This document shows positions 1 through 10,909 of a stretch of 64,000 nt of DNA, piece by piece. This DNA is from Ectocarpus siliculosus (Eukaryota > Sar > Phaeophyceae > Ectocarpales > Ectocarpaceae), in the NCBI GenBank assembly GCA_000310025.1, contig FN648473.1:124001-188000 (forward strand), given 5' to 3'. The notes below the pieces were generated by a model that saw only the letters and a list, made by a program, of their open reading frames with translations, ran no database searches and was not told where the DNA came from. The position numbers were made by a program, and so were the translations under genes. How positions within the stretch are numbered: position 1 is the first letter of the stretch; the number at the start of each line of letters is the position of its first letter.

Positions 1-1744
1 GAAACCTATCAAACCCGTCAAATACAACGGTTTGAAATATTTGCCTCTTGCTTCTCCACTTTCCTTCGTTCATTCATTTACTCATCCGATGATTCATGGC
101 TGTAACTCTTCGTGTCATCGCATTGTCCAACAGCAGTACCTGCGTTTACTACAATTCGCAGCGGGCCAAGTGTAGACAAGTCGGAGAGCATGCATCAAGC
201 CGCAGTGTTGAACATGTCCCATTTGTGGTGTTGTTTCGGCTTCAAATAAATTCGGTTATAATCGGAAATCTGCCATCATCAATCAAAGACATCATGGAAG
301 TCTGAGTTTTTGCTGCCAAAATATTGTCCGCTCGAGCTGGCTCCAATGTAGAATAACAACGTGCGCGATGTTGTGTGCGGACATACAAGCGTTGTAAGAC
401 ACACAGTCCCTCTTCGGGCAATGCACATGTGGTCTTGCGTCACCTGAGGGAGGGTAGACACCCACGTCCCGGTATGTAGTTTTATACCCCGAACGTTTAA
501 AACTCGAAAAGGTGCCGTACTACATGCTGGCATTTTGCTGGACTGCATATTTTTCGGACCTTGGAATACAGTTGCAACAAGTTATTGAATAAATGTGAGC
601 TGGTGCGACACAACGAAAAACATTTGGACGTCTTGTACCTTAATTCAATCAACACTCGCAGTGACCCCATCCATGCACAAGTGCCACATCATCCCCGCTA
701 GGTGTGTGTAGTGTGAAGAAAACTTTGGATTCCCCCCACAGAGTTCGTTCGCAGTATAAAACCATGCTCACAATCTGGTATAAGGAAAATGGTGAGTTTG
801 CACGAGACAAACTATCGTGATTTTAGATCAGGTTTGCACTACTAATCTATGTTGAATCATGTTATATGTACAAGGGCTCCGGACGTCGGGCGCAGAGGCG
901 CCCTCGTCCTCAGTAGTAGGCTTAAACGGAGGGTGTGAAGGCTGTGCACAGCATACCAAGGGCATGAAGCAGCAGGGTGACCGAATGAACGGCGTGAAGA
1001 TGTTCGCGTTGTATTCGAGAAATGTGCCGTTCCCGGTGTTCATGATGCCAAAAGAGTCGCGTGTCACGAATTTTTGTCTAGCTTCGCCCGGTGCGGACGA
1101 AAAAGACATGTAAGCTACGGTCGCCTACCTATTCTAGCGCCGGCAAGAACGTAGTCACACTCTCAGGCAACGTTCTCTAAGTGGCTTTGCGGTGGCCAAT
1201 ATTCTCCCCAAAGGGGCCAAAGAAAGAACGAACACTGCAATTGTTCGACGGTATTGTCGGTAGTTGATGGTGTGTTGCCGCCTAGCTCTCATATTCAAAC
1301 TTCTTCAGTGTCGAGCCTTTCTTTAATGTCCCCCTCTAATGTTCTGGAGTTATTGTTCTAACTTCTTCAGTGTCGATCCGCTCCAATGTCGCGCCCTTCT
1401 CTAATGTCCCCCTCTAATGACGCCGATATGCGGTATCCCTCACATTGTGAAAGGAGTCGAACACCCACAACATTCAGACAAAGTAAGAGCGAATACCGCA
1501 CGCAATGGTTCGACTGCGTTGCCGCTAGTTGACGGTGAAAGAGTTGACGCCTCCCGCCTCGGGTCATCGTTGCCCCTTACGGCCCTGGTGGTCGTTGCCG
1601 ATTACCACTGCGGAAGGTATGGTTTCGTTTGCAGCTTTGTACGCATGTATCGAGCTTCATAATGCTGAAGCGCGACTGTGATGGCGGTGATGATGTCGGT
1701 GATGGTGCAGGCGGTAGGGTGCCTGCGCTGGCGGCAGAATGCAA
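1..1744. other. No recognisable gene
   Basis: No open frame here shows a family I know. The only structure seen is an imperfect tandem duplication of about 42-60 bp at 1299-1340 and 1360-1419, both carrying a TTCTTCAGTGTCGA start and a CCCCTCTAATG end. The right end should include the 3' terminus of the minus-strand Helitron that follows, but I could not find a convincing CTRR end preceded by a short hairpin. Confidence 0.6.
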
Positions 1745-2640
1745 TTATTGGGGAGATGGATGTAAGAGGTTGTACGTGTCATAATGCCTAGATGATACCG
1801 TATAACGCAAATTTAAAGCAGAAGAAAGAGGTTGTTGGGGAGGAGGTAATGTGGAGGCATTAAAGTGGATGTTTATCTGAGCATCAAAAATTCGTTTAGC
1901 TGCGATGATTTCTGGCTGGCCCATGTAAGTATGCGTCATTGACATTTTGGCGAGGTACTCGTCGTAAGAGGGATAGGTGAACGGTTGCAATCCTGAAGCA
2001 TACAGGGGCTCTAATCCTATGCCGTTGTATATGTGGAAGTCGATGTCATTACGGTTGGCTGACATGAAAGATACGATATGTTGTCGAAGCTGAAAGTGCA
2101 GTTCGGGGTCACCGAGAAAGCGCCTTGCCAGTGCTGGGAAGCCGCAGGCACCGTCTCCTAAGTCGTGTTGAACTGACCATCTAGGCTGAGGTGGAGGAGG
2201 TGGCGGAGGAGGTGGAGGTGGGCGAGGAGGCGGGTGACTGCCTGAGTGTATGGTGTCATTTGTGGTGGTAGAAGATGAGCTGGGATCACCTGTGGCGGCC
2301 TGTATGAAAGGTGGATAGACAACGTTATCAGTGTACGGTACGTCGTGTACAACGTGAGATGGTGGTAGGAGACACATGATCGAATTTCTGTTGCGAGCTC
2401 TGCCGAGTGCAACGTAAAGTTGACCATGAGCGAAAGGGGGTGATCGTAAGTCGATCCCTATACGCGAAAGTGTTTGACCTTGGCTTTTGTTGATCGTGAT
2501 GGAGTAAGCTGTGCGCAGAGGAAATTGAACGCGCATGAAGTTGATGCCTGATTTGCCAACTTTTGCAGGGAAATTAATGCTAGGAATGAGGACGATGGGA
2601 CGAGGATTTTCGTCTGTGAGGAGTTCGACTTGAATAACAC
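1745..2640 (-). pseudogene. Helitron 1 helicase C-terminus fused to an OTU cysteine-protease domain
   Basis: The first part completes the helicase: AYSITINKSQGQTL (motif V) and HGQLYVALGRARNR (motif VI). A proline-rich linker (14 Pro in 17 residues) follows, then an OTU-like domain. The domain has the Asp-Gly-x-Cys nucleophile box (LGDGACGF), an R..IVSFM helix, a YLAKM....MGQPEIIAA block and the terminal RHYDTY histidine. Counting from Met at 2536, the triad would be D128, C131 and H251, all present. OTU proteins are deubiquitinases or related proteases; some Helitrons are known to carry one. Domain and linker are in one uninterrupted frame, unlike the rest of the element. Confidence 0.75.
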
Positions 2641-2875
2641 GAGAGTTCGATCAAAATGTGTGTAAGATGCATTTTTGACCGTTCACAAGGCCCTGTGAAA
2701 AGTTCAGGTTTCGGACTATCATAGCAAGGCCGCTAGATTTCAGCTCGAGTTCATGTGGTGGCACACCTTGGACATTGAGTTGATTTAGGTGTTCAGGGGC
2801 AGCAAACGCGGTTGATGGGTTATCATCAGATATGAGGGAGTCTGAGCTATAAAATGTGGTTGTCGTGCCGGATCG

Positions 2876-3640
2876 TTAATCAGATATGGTGGTATTAGAG
2901 CGATCAATTGCGTAGTTTGTGGTGGCGAGGATTGCTCGATCGTTCCAGTTGCGGGCGTCCTCGTTCATGTCAGGATACACAAAGTTAACTAGTTCATCAA
3001 AATCCGTTGTGTGTTGAAGTTGAAAGCCATTCGGTTCATGATCACCCGCAGTATGGTTGAGGGGTATGAGATTGTTGCCATCTGGGAGCTTTATAGTTTG
3101 GTGTTTGTTTTCCCCAACGTCTTCTTTGTCCCGTTGTGATTTTGTGAGACGCAGATTGGTTGTGTGTTGCCAAAGGGTGCTAGAGATGAACGCTGCGTCA
3201 ACGGTATCCGTCGAAAACCCTGACTTGACAATGGGTCCAATTTGCCTCCAATCGCCTGAAACTAACACCATTTTCCCACCGAAGTGATGAGAATTCCTCA
3301 TTAGATCCTTAAGGGTTCTGTCTAAAGCCTCGACGCAGTGCCCATGAGTCATCGGGAGCTCGTCCCATATAATTAAGTTTGCCTTTCGCAACAACTCCGC
3401 GCGTTGACTGTTAGCGTATATGTTGCAAACGCATGAGGATGTAAGTTTCTCTTCCATGGGGAGTTGAGCATTGAGTGTGCAGTCCATCCTCCGGGTAGCT
3501 GCAGAGCGGCAATACCGGTAGAAGCGGCAATCAAGACGACCTTTCCTTCACCTCTTAACCTGGCGGCTATTCATTTCTCTGTATACGTTTTCCCTGTTCC
3601 GGCTGGAGCATCGATCGTAAATGGGCTGCCATTTCCAGTT
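2876..3640 (-). pseudogene. Helitron 1 Pif1-type helicase, N-terminal half
   Basis: The Walker A motif (DAPAGTGKT) lies near 3595 in one frame. A shift follows, then motif Ia (STGIAALQLPGGWTAHSM), Walker B (LIIWDELPM), motif III (VLVSGDWRQIGPIV) and the FDELVNFVYPD block before a stop at 2876. This order is diagnostic of the Pif1/RecD-like helicase fused to Rep in Helitrons, which unwinds donor DNA during rolling-circle transposition. Catalytic lysine and Asp-Glu residues are present. The C-terminal motifs continue below about 2640. Confidence 0.85.
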
Positions 3641-4671
3641 TAACGGAGTGGAGGATGGTGTTGTACACGTGCTGTTGTTCGGTAGTATGCTTTTCTTGGT
3701 GAATGTCCGCGTATGCAGCACATTCTTGTGGATCGAAAGAGGTTTTCATGCGATCATTTTCTGTTTGAGAATGAATGGCGGGGGGTAGGTTTACCTGCAC
3801 ATTCGTTTTTCCATGTAGTTGCAGTTTTAAGTCGATTTCTCTTAACGCTTCTTGTATGGCTTCGTTTGCGGTCAGGCGCAACTAACTTCAAGTCCTCCTT
3901 CATGCGATCTTTGAATTCGTTCCACAGTTTCGGGGCGGGCCACCCATCTATGATTAGAGTCACGAAAAGGGAACGTAGCTGGCTGCCAACTTGAAATTGG
4001 GAGGCCTCTTGCATGCAAATGGTGTATTCCTCGTCCCTCGTGATGAGGCCTCTGGCCCTAGCTGCGTCGTGAAAAGTGGAATACTCGTTTGAAGTGCCGT
4101 CTGATTGCTGAATCGTATTTCAGTAAATGAACGCGCAGGAATTGTGTGCACTAGTAGCCGCAAGTAGAACAGGTCGCCGGTGTTCGGACTTTGGAACGCA
4201 ACGCGGCAGACATGATCCCTACTTGTCATTCTTCTTGAGATCATTTTGTTGTACGAATCGAGCAATTTGCCTGCAGGAGCGACGGTTGGCGGGGCGTGGC
4301 GTTTTGTGGTTCTTTCACTGTGTACTGTTCATAATATGCTAAGAAGGTGAGGGGGGTGAAGAAATCGTTCTTGGGTCGCTTCAAGTAGATCCTGAGGTCA
4401 GACGGAGAGTCTTCGGCAATTTGCACGCGTTCTTCTGCGGTGGCTGGGTCTGGATATGTGATGTACTGCTCTCCTTCTAAGTGCGCATGGACTTGAGTTA
4501 CTGCTGGATATCTGTTTAATAACTGGAAACCTAAAAGCCTTCACGTTGCTTCGGCAGCTGATATGTAACGGGTTTTACGGTATTGCTCAATTTCAGCAGT
4601 TGTCCCTCGGATTCGAGCTTTCGCGAAGTCTGCATGCTTGTGGCAGTCTTTGAATAAATACTTTACACCGT
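3567..4671 (-). pseudogene. Helitron 1 Rep tyrosine motif and Rep-helicase linker
   Basis: Three frames are needed to read this stretch. From 4671 the frame reads VKYLFKDCHKHADFAKARI followed by YRKTRYISAAEAT, the Helitron tyrosine-motif region. The usual Y-x-x-K-Y-x-x-K pair is here Y-L-F-K-D-C-H-K, so the second tyrosine is missing. Linker blocks follow: FYLRLLVHTIPARSF (about 4180) and QLRSLFVTLIIDG (about 3970), both standard for the region between Rep and helicase. The last part, to 3567, holds the helicase entry (TTEQQHVYNTIL). Confidence 0.7.
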
Positions 4672-5280
4672 CACTATGTCCACACATATGTGGCAATCGA
4701 AAAGGAGTAGTAGGTTAGCGTTGTACGGCACTACCCATTCGTTTCCATCTGGTACGTCTGTCCATTTTTCCTCGACACATACTCTAATGGTTGGGTTGTC
4801 TCCGTTCTTGGTCCTCTTGTATTCGGCGCGTCTTGTTTCATCATTTACGGCAGCAGCGCTCCTGAAAAGCCGAGGGAAATATTTATGGCCGCGTTTTTTA
4901 TTGGTTTCTCTGTCAAGTTGCATGCATGACGCGTTCACATTGTGTGCCCCGCAAGGCTTATGGATCATGAACTTTATCACCATCTCGCGAAACCTCCCTT
5001 CTGCGATATCAGCGCTTGGTATTTGGGCGCATACCCCTTTGTCGATTTCATTCAGTCTGTCAAGACCTGCGTTCTTGAAAGTCATCAAGATGTGTGCGTG
5101 GGGGGATCCTCGTTTCTGAAACTCAATTACTGCGACGTGGTTATCGTACGGGCCAAAAAATCTTCCACTTTGAGTACAGACATTACTTCCGCAAGCTTCA
5201 GCAAAAATATCCTGCAGCATAGATCTGGACGGTCGTATGCAGTTTGGCCTAGCAGTAAATTGTCTGTGACTTCTTTCCAT
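4663..5280 (-). pseudogene. Helitron 1 Rep HUH-nuclease segment
   Basis: This 205-codon segment carries Rep motif 2, VIEFQKRGSPHAHILM. The His-Ala-His is the metal-binding HUH pair of rolling-circle nucleases, which nick one strand at the transposon end. A downstream block ending in WVVPYN and LLLLFDCHICVD matches the conserved Helitron stretch between the HUH and tyrosine motifs. It ends at a stop where the frame shifts; the tyrosine motif continues in another frame at about 4671. HUH histidines are intact, so decay is by frameshift rather than active-site loss in this part. Confidence 0.8.
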
Positions 5281-5338
5281 CCTGAGTTCAAAGTTTCTGT
5301 GATGAACAGGTGTGGTCTGCCGCGTCTGTTTACGATTG

Positions 5339-5880
5339 CTAAGGCGTCTTCTGTATCAGATTTTCGTTTACTGGGTGAGCCTGGATGACTGGACGGAAGC
5401 AGTTTACCTGGTGGCGGACCTGTTGCAGTGTCGCGAATAGAACGGTCTGTGGCAAGGCGTTTTTGTAAAGGACTATCCTCTGCGAAACACAGTACTTCTT
5501 CCTGCAGTCTACTAAGTGAATCGCAGGCCCATTCCTGAGCGATACGGCTATTACGTATAATATTGGCTCAGTTAGAATTCGATGTTTACAATAAAATGGA
5601 AAGGAAATATGTTCAGTGTTGTTACGGTTCATTGTTTTTGATTTGAAGGGGGGATTTTCGGTCGCGTGCCCTTTGTTCCATCCTGCTTCGCCGTGGAGCA
5701 TTAGCATCGGAAACTGAAGAGTTTCGTACGCTGCACTCCACAGGTGCAGGAACTTAGGCTTGTCGCCCGGACTGTCGCGTGGATGAGTTACTACAGCACG
5801 TGATACGCTGTTTTCCTGACCTGAGGTGAAGACTAAAGCTGCAATTTCCGGTGCTGAAACTTTTTCACCTACAACGGGTA
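5339..5880 (-). pseudogene. Helitron 1 N-terminal domain
   Basis: The frame is open from about 5880 to a stop at 5339. It contains a block reading ETLQFPMLMLHGEAGWNKGH, which matches the Helitron signature in which an aromatic/leucine stretch is followed by a (Y/H)GE-G-(W/H) motif shortly before the Rep domain. Upstream residues (SRAVVTHPRDSPG, then PKFLHLWSAAYETL) also fit that region. This domain precedes the HUH nuclease in autonomous Helitrons and has no separately proven activity. The frame breaks between here and the Rep block at 5280. Confidence 0.6.
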
Positions 5881-8800
5881 TATCTCGAATGGTAGTCTTT
5901 CTCTGCGCGTTTTTATTTTTCCTTGGTACTTACAAGGCCCCCCTTCGGGACGTTGGTGTCAGGCCCCCCGGGGGTGACGCAAGTAGGAAAGGAAGTAGGG
6001 AAGCCATTGGACTAAATTGCAAAGTTCGGTAGTGCTCGCCCCCGTAAAAAACATCCCGTGTATCATGGGACGGATGTGGCAACACGAAAACCATTTAGGT
6101 GGAAGAGGAACGATGCGTTGGTAGCGGCGCTAGAGGCTTGGCGGCTTTGGCGAGGCATGGATGTACGGTGTATTGATGGAGGGAGAAAGGGTGGAAGCTG
6201 TTCTGGCGGTGTGAGCTGGGATTTGTGATGAGAGGGTGTAAAAGGAGTAGATGCGAGGAGAGCCATCGTGAGAGCGAGTGCGGGCAGCCGAATATTTGCA
6301 TCCCACGGCAGATTTTTGCTTTTGGAACAGATTTTTCTTTTTTCGTTTTGAATCGGACTTACTTTCGCCTGTACATGAATAGACACATTGTTCTGCACAT
6401 GACCAGCCCGAGAAGGTATACTGATGCAGATGCATACACCGCGCCGTAATGTATGAATGAGTGTTGTTGCTGTGGCGTGTCCATCCGTGCGGGGAGCGTG
6501 AAGCTGTGGCGCAGTGATGGCCCGCCAGTGATGGCCCACGCCCTTCAGGACAAAATCGGAGGTTTGACCTATGCCATAAAGAAATAAGTCCAGTACCCAG
6601 CCGGTTTTCCTCCACTCACTGAAAAGACTCCACCATATCCCGTTCGACTTCTGTGGGTATATCTCGAATGGGTAGTCTTTCTGTGTGTGTATTTATTTTC
6701 CTTTAAAAATAAAACAGAACCTTTCAGTAATCGGCACGTTTCTACCTGTTGTCAGGTTTTTCGTTTTTGAGCTTGTTGTGTTGAATCGGACTATTTCTTG
6801 TTCTGAAGCTTTGGCTTCAGTCTCATCTTTCAATATCCGTGGAACTTTTATTCGCATAGCCCTCCGCTTGCCCGACCCTGTCTCAAATGCCGATCTCGAG
6901 CTACAGTGTAAATCTCGTGGCGCCTCGAGTATGGTTCGGTGTGGAATCGCAAACCATGAGCCGTCCCCGAGTTTGAGCAGCTTCCGCCTCCTGTGGCCGG
7001 CAAGAGTCGACCTTGACTGTTCCTTGCCCTGTTTCGCCATGGGAACGGCCGGTTGAACAGCGAAAGAGGGTCCTGCGGGCTGCGCGCCACAATACTTTTT
7101 TGTATATTTTTTTCGTTTGTTCGTGAGTGACCGTTGTACACATGCGGCTGCTGCTGCGGTTGCTGCTGTTATGCTCGGAATGTGCTGCAATGGTCGTACG
7201 GTTATCGTAGTCAGGTTTGACAACAGTCCGCTCGTTCGTATAGCGGTAGTGGTGCGCATCTATCGCAACAGCAAGCGCATTGAGGTAATAGTTCGTCCGC
7301 CGTGCTTCTAGTCTACACAGATAGTCGTGTTCTTCTTTGTTGTCACGTCATACCAGAAAAGAAAGAAAGTCTGCACCAACTTACAGTTTCTCCTACAGCA
7401 GTTCGGAAACGACGACTAGACTATTTTTCTTTTGTCGTGTTTGTTGTTGCTGAGCGCACATCGGATGTCGCCGTTCGTTACATGTGTTCAAGCCTGCGGT
7501 GGGCCAGAGGGATGAGAGTGGGTGTCTTCTCTAGAGTCCATGCCTTGTCTTCTCGAGTCTCTTTTCCTTTAGTCTACCTCTATCTCTCTCTGTTGCATTT
7601 TTGCCGTTAGGGTCCCAAAAACATCGAACGTCAATGGCAATCGTTTTGCATCTTGCTGAGTAGGAGGCTTCCCGTGTACCCGGTTGCTGCATGTGAGGCG
7701 GTGGGCGCCGCCTCTTTCCGTCAAGCAATGCGCATGGCCCCTAGGGTTCGCCGCACATGCAGTGCTGTGCGACAGCTTCCAGCGGTTCAGAGCGGTGACG
7801 ATGTTTTTCGCCGATAGGGCCCCAGAACAACGCGAACCGCGACTGTTTCATTTTTTTGGGGTCCCCCCATTCACCCAACCCATCCATCCATGAATTTTGT
7901 TTTTTGTGTTTCCCTGCCGACTAACAACCTCGGCTACTGCAGTTCAAATTTCGTGGCGCCTCAAATACGGTTCCGTAGGGAATTGCAAATCACGACCCCT
8001 CCCCGAATTTGAGTATAGCTTGAACCTCCTGCGGCGGATACGACCGACGTCAAACCCTGGATTTTGTCTGTCTGTGTCGCCATGTGGCCATCCACGAACA
8101 GCAAGCAGTTGGAGACTCACAATAAAGAGGGTCCGCTTCGCCACCAAGACGACAGTTTTTTCGATTCTTCTACAGCTGGATATGATGCTACCATGTATCG
8201 GGTACAGCTGTGATTGAGCTTGAGCGATAGGGTCTACGGCAGCACAATATTCTGTGCGAGGAGTTCACGCATTCCTCGCGTAACGATGCGCATCTCCCAC
8301 GGCAAGCAGAATGAAGTACGTCATCGTGACGCTATTTCTTGTGACTACAAGTTCAAGTTCGCCCGGGCGTTGTTGTTCTTACCGGAGAGAGAGACTAAAC
8401 TTCTACTATAATACAAGTATTTTGGCGGCTTACGCCGCCACGCCCAATGGAGCGAGTCCCAAGGTACATAGGGGCGGTCGTGTGTGGATCGTGGAAGGTT
8501 AACTCGACGTTATGTGTCGTAGATGCCCGGATGGTGCGCATGTCTATAGCGTGATAACATGTAGACGATGGCATGTAAACATAGGGGTGAAGTGCAAGTG
8601 TATTGTTGCAGAATCCAATGGCCACGCGCAGACACACGCTAATCCTAGATTGCGACACGCCGACGACACTCTGGCACGCAGACAAACTCGCCTCGCAAAA
8701 GGCAATCGACACGACAGTCCTATATGGCGACACGCAGCCTATAGTCTCGACCACCAATAAGCGACAACGACCGCACCCAATGATACGCGTACGACTAAGG

Positions 8801-8993
8801 AAGGGACGAACTCCCACGCGTCCGACGCAACAAAGGTCATTCACACAGCAGGCGTGTACCTACGGTAGCACGCAGGCACATGCACTTCGTTCATGGTGCC
8901 GATTACGCGAAGGCGACACGCTTAGGTCCAAAGGAACGATAAACTCCCACGCGTCCTAAGCAACAAAGGACAGCAGGCGTGTAACAACGCACG
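5881..8993. other. Non-coding DNA between the two Helitrons, with diverged duplications
   Basis: No gene recognised. A 55-bp block with TATATCTCGAATG and TAGTCTTTCT occurs at 5878-5935 and again at 6657-6710. A roughly 170-bp block containing CGTGGCGCCTC occurs at 6890-7060 and, more diverged, at 7940-8110. A 60-bp block (AACTCCCACGCGTCC to CAGCAGGCGTGTA) is present at 8801-8860 and 8932-8988. Open frames through these blocks share peptides only because the DNA is duplicated, so I do not call them genes. Confidence 0.55.
7195..7880. repeat. Segmental duplication, copy 1
   Basis: Diverged direct copy of 12405-13060. Shared landmarks in the same order: AATAGTTCGTCC, CATCGGAT.TCGCCGTTCG, CCTGCGGTGGGCCAGAGGGA, TAGGGTCCCAA.AACATCGAA, GCTTCCAGCGGTTC (TTTCCAGCGGTCC in copy 2) and TTTTTTGGGGTCCCCC. 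Each copy lies upstream, in element sense, of one of the two Helitrons, so it may be Helitron leader DNA or a common insertion context. Confidence 0.7.
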
Positions 8994-9222
8994 CTAGTGC
9001 GCAATTTGCAACTCCGACAAAACGATGGCTAGCGCGTAGCACACGCGCAGAGGAAGCTGCAATCGTGAGAAAGCAATACCATTGCTGCCGACTTTAGTCT
9101 TGAAGTGAATGCGTGAGATGAGAACGAGCGTTGAGAGACCGTCTAGTAGTTCTACATGCACAATTCGTGTTTGAGTATCCACGAACGATAGCCTTCTGAC
9201 CATTGACCAAGCCCTGCTTGAA
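8994..9222 (-). pseudogene. Helitron 2 helicase C-terminal remnant
   Basis: A short frame contains VHVELLDGLSTLVLISRI and IAFSRLQLPLRVCYALAI. This corresponds to the Helitron helicase segment just before motif V (P..FSR.QFP.R..FA). The TINKSQGQT motif itself is replaced by unrelated residues, so the element is broken here. No OTU domain follows, unlike Helitron 1. Confidence 0.6.
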
Positions 9223-9224
9223 GT

Positions 9225-10185
9225 TTATAGGTGTCGTGTGATAATGACAATGCAGTTCAGTGTCAAATCCAATGCATGAGGCGGTACACCAGAGGCGTCA
9301 GTAGCGTGGAGGTCAGCTGCGGCAACGAAACCCAAACCGTCGTCAGTCGCGTCAGGATCGACGGTGTCACAACTGTATGCTGTGAGAAGGTCTCCTGGAA
9401 GGATGTCAAGGACGTGTGCGTTAATGGTGTCTATGGTAGCGTTGGTTGACGAAAGGATGGCTCTAGCCTTGAACTCAGTCGGGTCGGCGTCGAGAATGTC
9501 CGGATACACGAAATTGATCAATTCTTCAAAAGAGTCTGTGTTGTCAAGGACGAATCGGTCAGAGGCTATGTTTGGCATGCTATGAACGTATGCCAATAGC
9601 ACGGCATCGACGCCGTCGTCTGTTGTAACATGCGGTTGGGTACCAACACCGATATTTCGGACGAACGCCGCGTACGCTGCGTCCTCTCGATCGCGCTGCG
9701 ATATGGTAAGACGCATACGTTGTACATGTTTCCAAAGCGGACTAGAAATGATGGACGCATTAATTGTTTCCGCGGGCCCGCCATGTTTGACGACAGGCCC
9801 TATCTGGCGTAGATCACCGCTTAGCAAGATATTCTTTCCTCCCATGATCATGTTATTGCCCATAAGATCTTGGAGTGTAAGATTAAGAGCTTCGACAGAA
9901 AAACGATGGCTCATTGGGATTTCGTCCAAACAATAAGGTCACACTTACGTAATACTTCTGCTCGTTGCGACTCAGCGGAGATATTGCACGTTGCACCGCT
10001 GACATTCTTTTCATCCAGTGGTAGTTTGAACATGGAGTGCGCAGTCCACCCACCAGGTAGTTGGAGACCTGCGATGCCCGTACTGGCAACACAAAAGGCT
10101 AATTTACTGAGTGATCGTAGGTGGGCGCATAGTACGCTCTCCGTGTGTGTCTTACCCGTCCCAGCAGGCGCGTCTATTCATGAAT
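9225..10185 (-). pseudogene. Helitron 2 Pif1-type helicase
   Basis: A frame from about 10185 reads IDAPAGTGKTHT (Walker A), ASTGIAGLQLPGGWTAHSMF, and the residues leading to Walker B (CDLIVW). A frameshift at about 9930 splits Walker B; the next frame begins DEIPMSHRF and continues through motif III (ILLSGDLRQIGPVV) and the SFEELINFVYPD block to a stop at 9225. Strong similarity in motif order to Helitron 1 (2876-3640) shows both are the same class. Confidence 0.85.
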
Positions 10186-10895
10186 ACGTTAGACGATCCT
10201 GATGACACGCTGTTAACCACGCTATCGTAAACATGACGTTGCTCGACGGTGAAGTTTGGGAGATGCTCGGCAACAAACATGCGCATTTGCTCCGGATTGA
10301 ATATGTGCTTGAAACGCAAGTATTCTGTGTCTCGATGGATTACGGCAGGCAGTCCAACGACAACGTTCGTTCGTCCATGGTGCTGTAACCCGAGATCGAT
10401 TTCGCGAAGGGCGGCGTTATCGGCATCCAGATCGGTCATGGACATGCGCCAATCTGATGTAAAGCCCTTATTGAAATGCTCCCAAAGAAGGTTGGCAGGG
10501 GCTCCGTCAAGAATGAGCGTAAAAAATAGCTGGCGCAACTGTCTACCCAGCAAGCGCCACGCAGCTTCAGCAGCTGAAATGTATCGCGCTGAACGGCAGG
10601 CCTCTATTTCATCGCCGTCGCACAGGATCTTAGCCTTGATAAAGTCCGCGCCCTTGTTAATGTATTTGGAAATGTATTGAACTACTGCCGCTGCTGTACA
10701 GACGTCAAAACACATGTGGCAGTTGTTTTGGAAAGTAGCCAAATGTTGTACGGAGCGATCCACTGGTTTGTGGCGAAAGACTCTAGGAATTTGCCATTAC
10801 CTCTGTGCGCGAAAACCCTAAGAAGATCCGGACACCACCTAACGAACCTCTTGCACCGCTCGTTGACCGAACCCCGATGGATTGCGAAAAAAGAT
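10152..10895 (-). pseudogene. Helitron 2 Rep tyrosine region joined in frame to the helicase linker
   Basis: From about 10895 one frame reads a Rep-like stretch ending QWIAPYNIWLL; a shift then leads to CHMCFDVCTAAAVVQYISKYINKGADF. Here both tyrosines of the Y-x-x-K-Y-x-x-K motif are present, unlike Helitron 1. After YISAAEAAWRLLG the sequence passes directly, without a stop or shift, to RQLRQLFFTLILDG, which in a full Helitron lies a few hundred residues further on. The reading then enters helicase (FTVEQRHVYD) and loses frame just before Walker A at about 10190. Confidence 0.8.
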
Positions 10896-10909
10896 ATCAT
10901 GCAGTCGCA

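Larger units (their letters stand above)
1745..5880 (-). mobile_element. Helitron 1: rolling-circle transposon, Rep-helicase-OTU, decayed
   Basis: Reading right to left the segment carries, in family order, the Helitron-like N-terminal domain, the HUH nuclease (Rep), the tyrosine motif, the Rep-helicase linker, and a Pif1-type SF1 helicase ending in an OTU protease domain. Coding capacity is close to full length, but the frame changes at least six times, so it is a fossil. The termini (5' TC, 3' hairpin plus CTRR) were not located, and the span given is only the coding part. A second, more damaged copy lies at 9.0-10.9 kb, and both have related duplicated DNA upstream (7.2-7.9 and 12.4-13.1 kb). 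Confidence 0.85.
8994..10900 (-). mobile_element. Helitron 2: truncated, internally deleted copy
   Basis: Rep tyrosine-motif region plus helicase on the minus strand. The 5' part with the HUH motif is absent: homology stops at about 10900, where a GA-rich tandem duplication begins. At the 3' side it decays after the helicase segment that precedes motif V (8994). An in-frame deletion joins the tyrosine-motif block straight to the distal linker. Non-autonomous. Confidence 0.85.
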
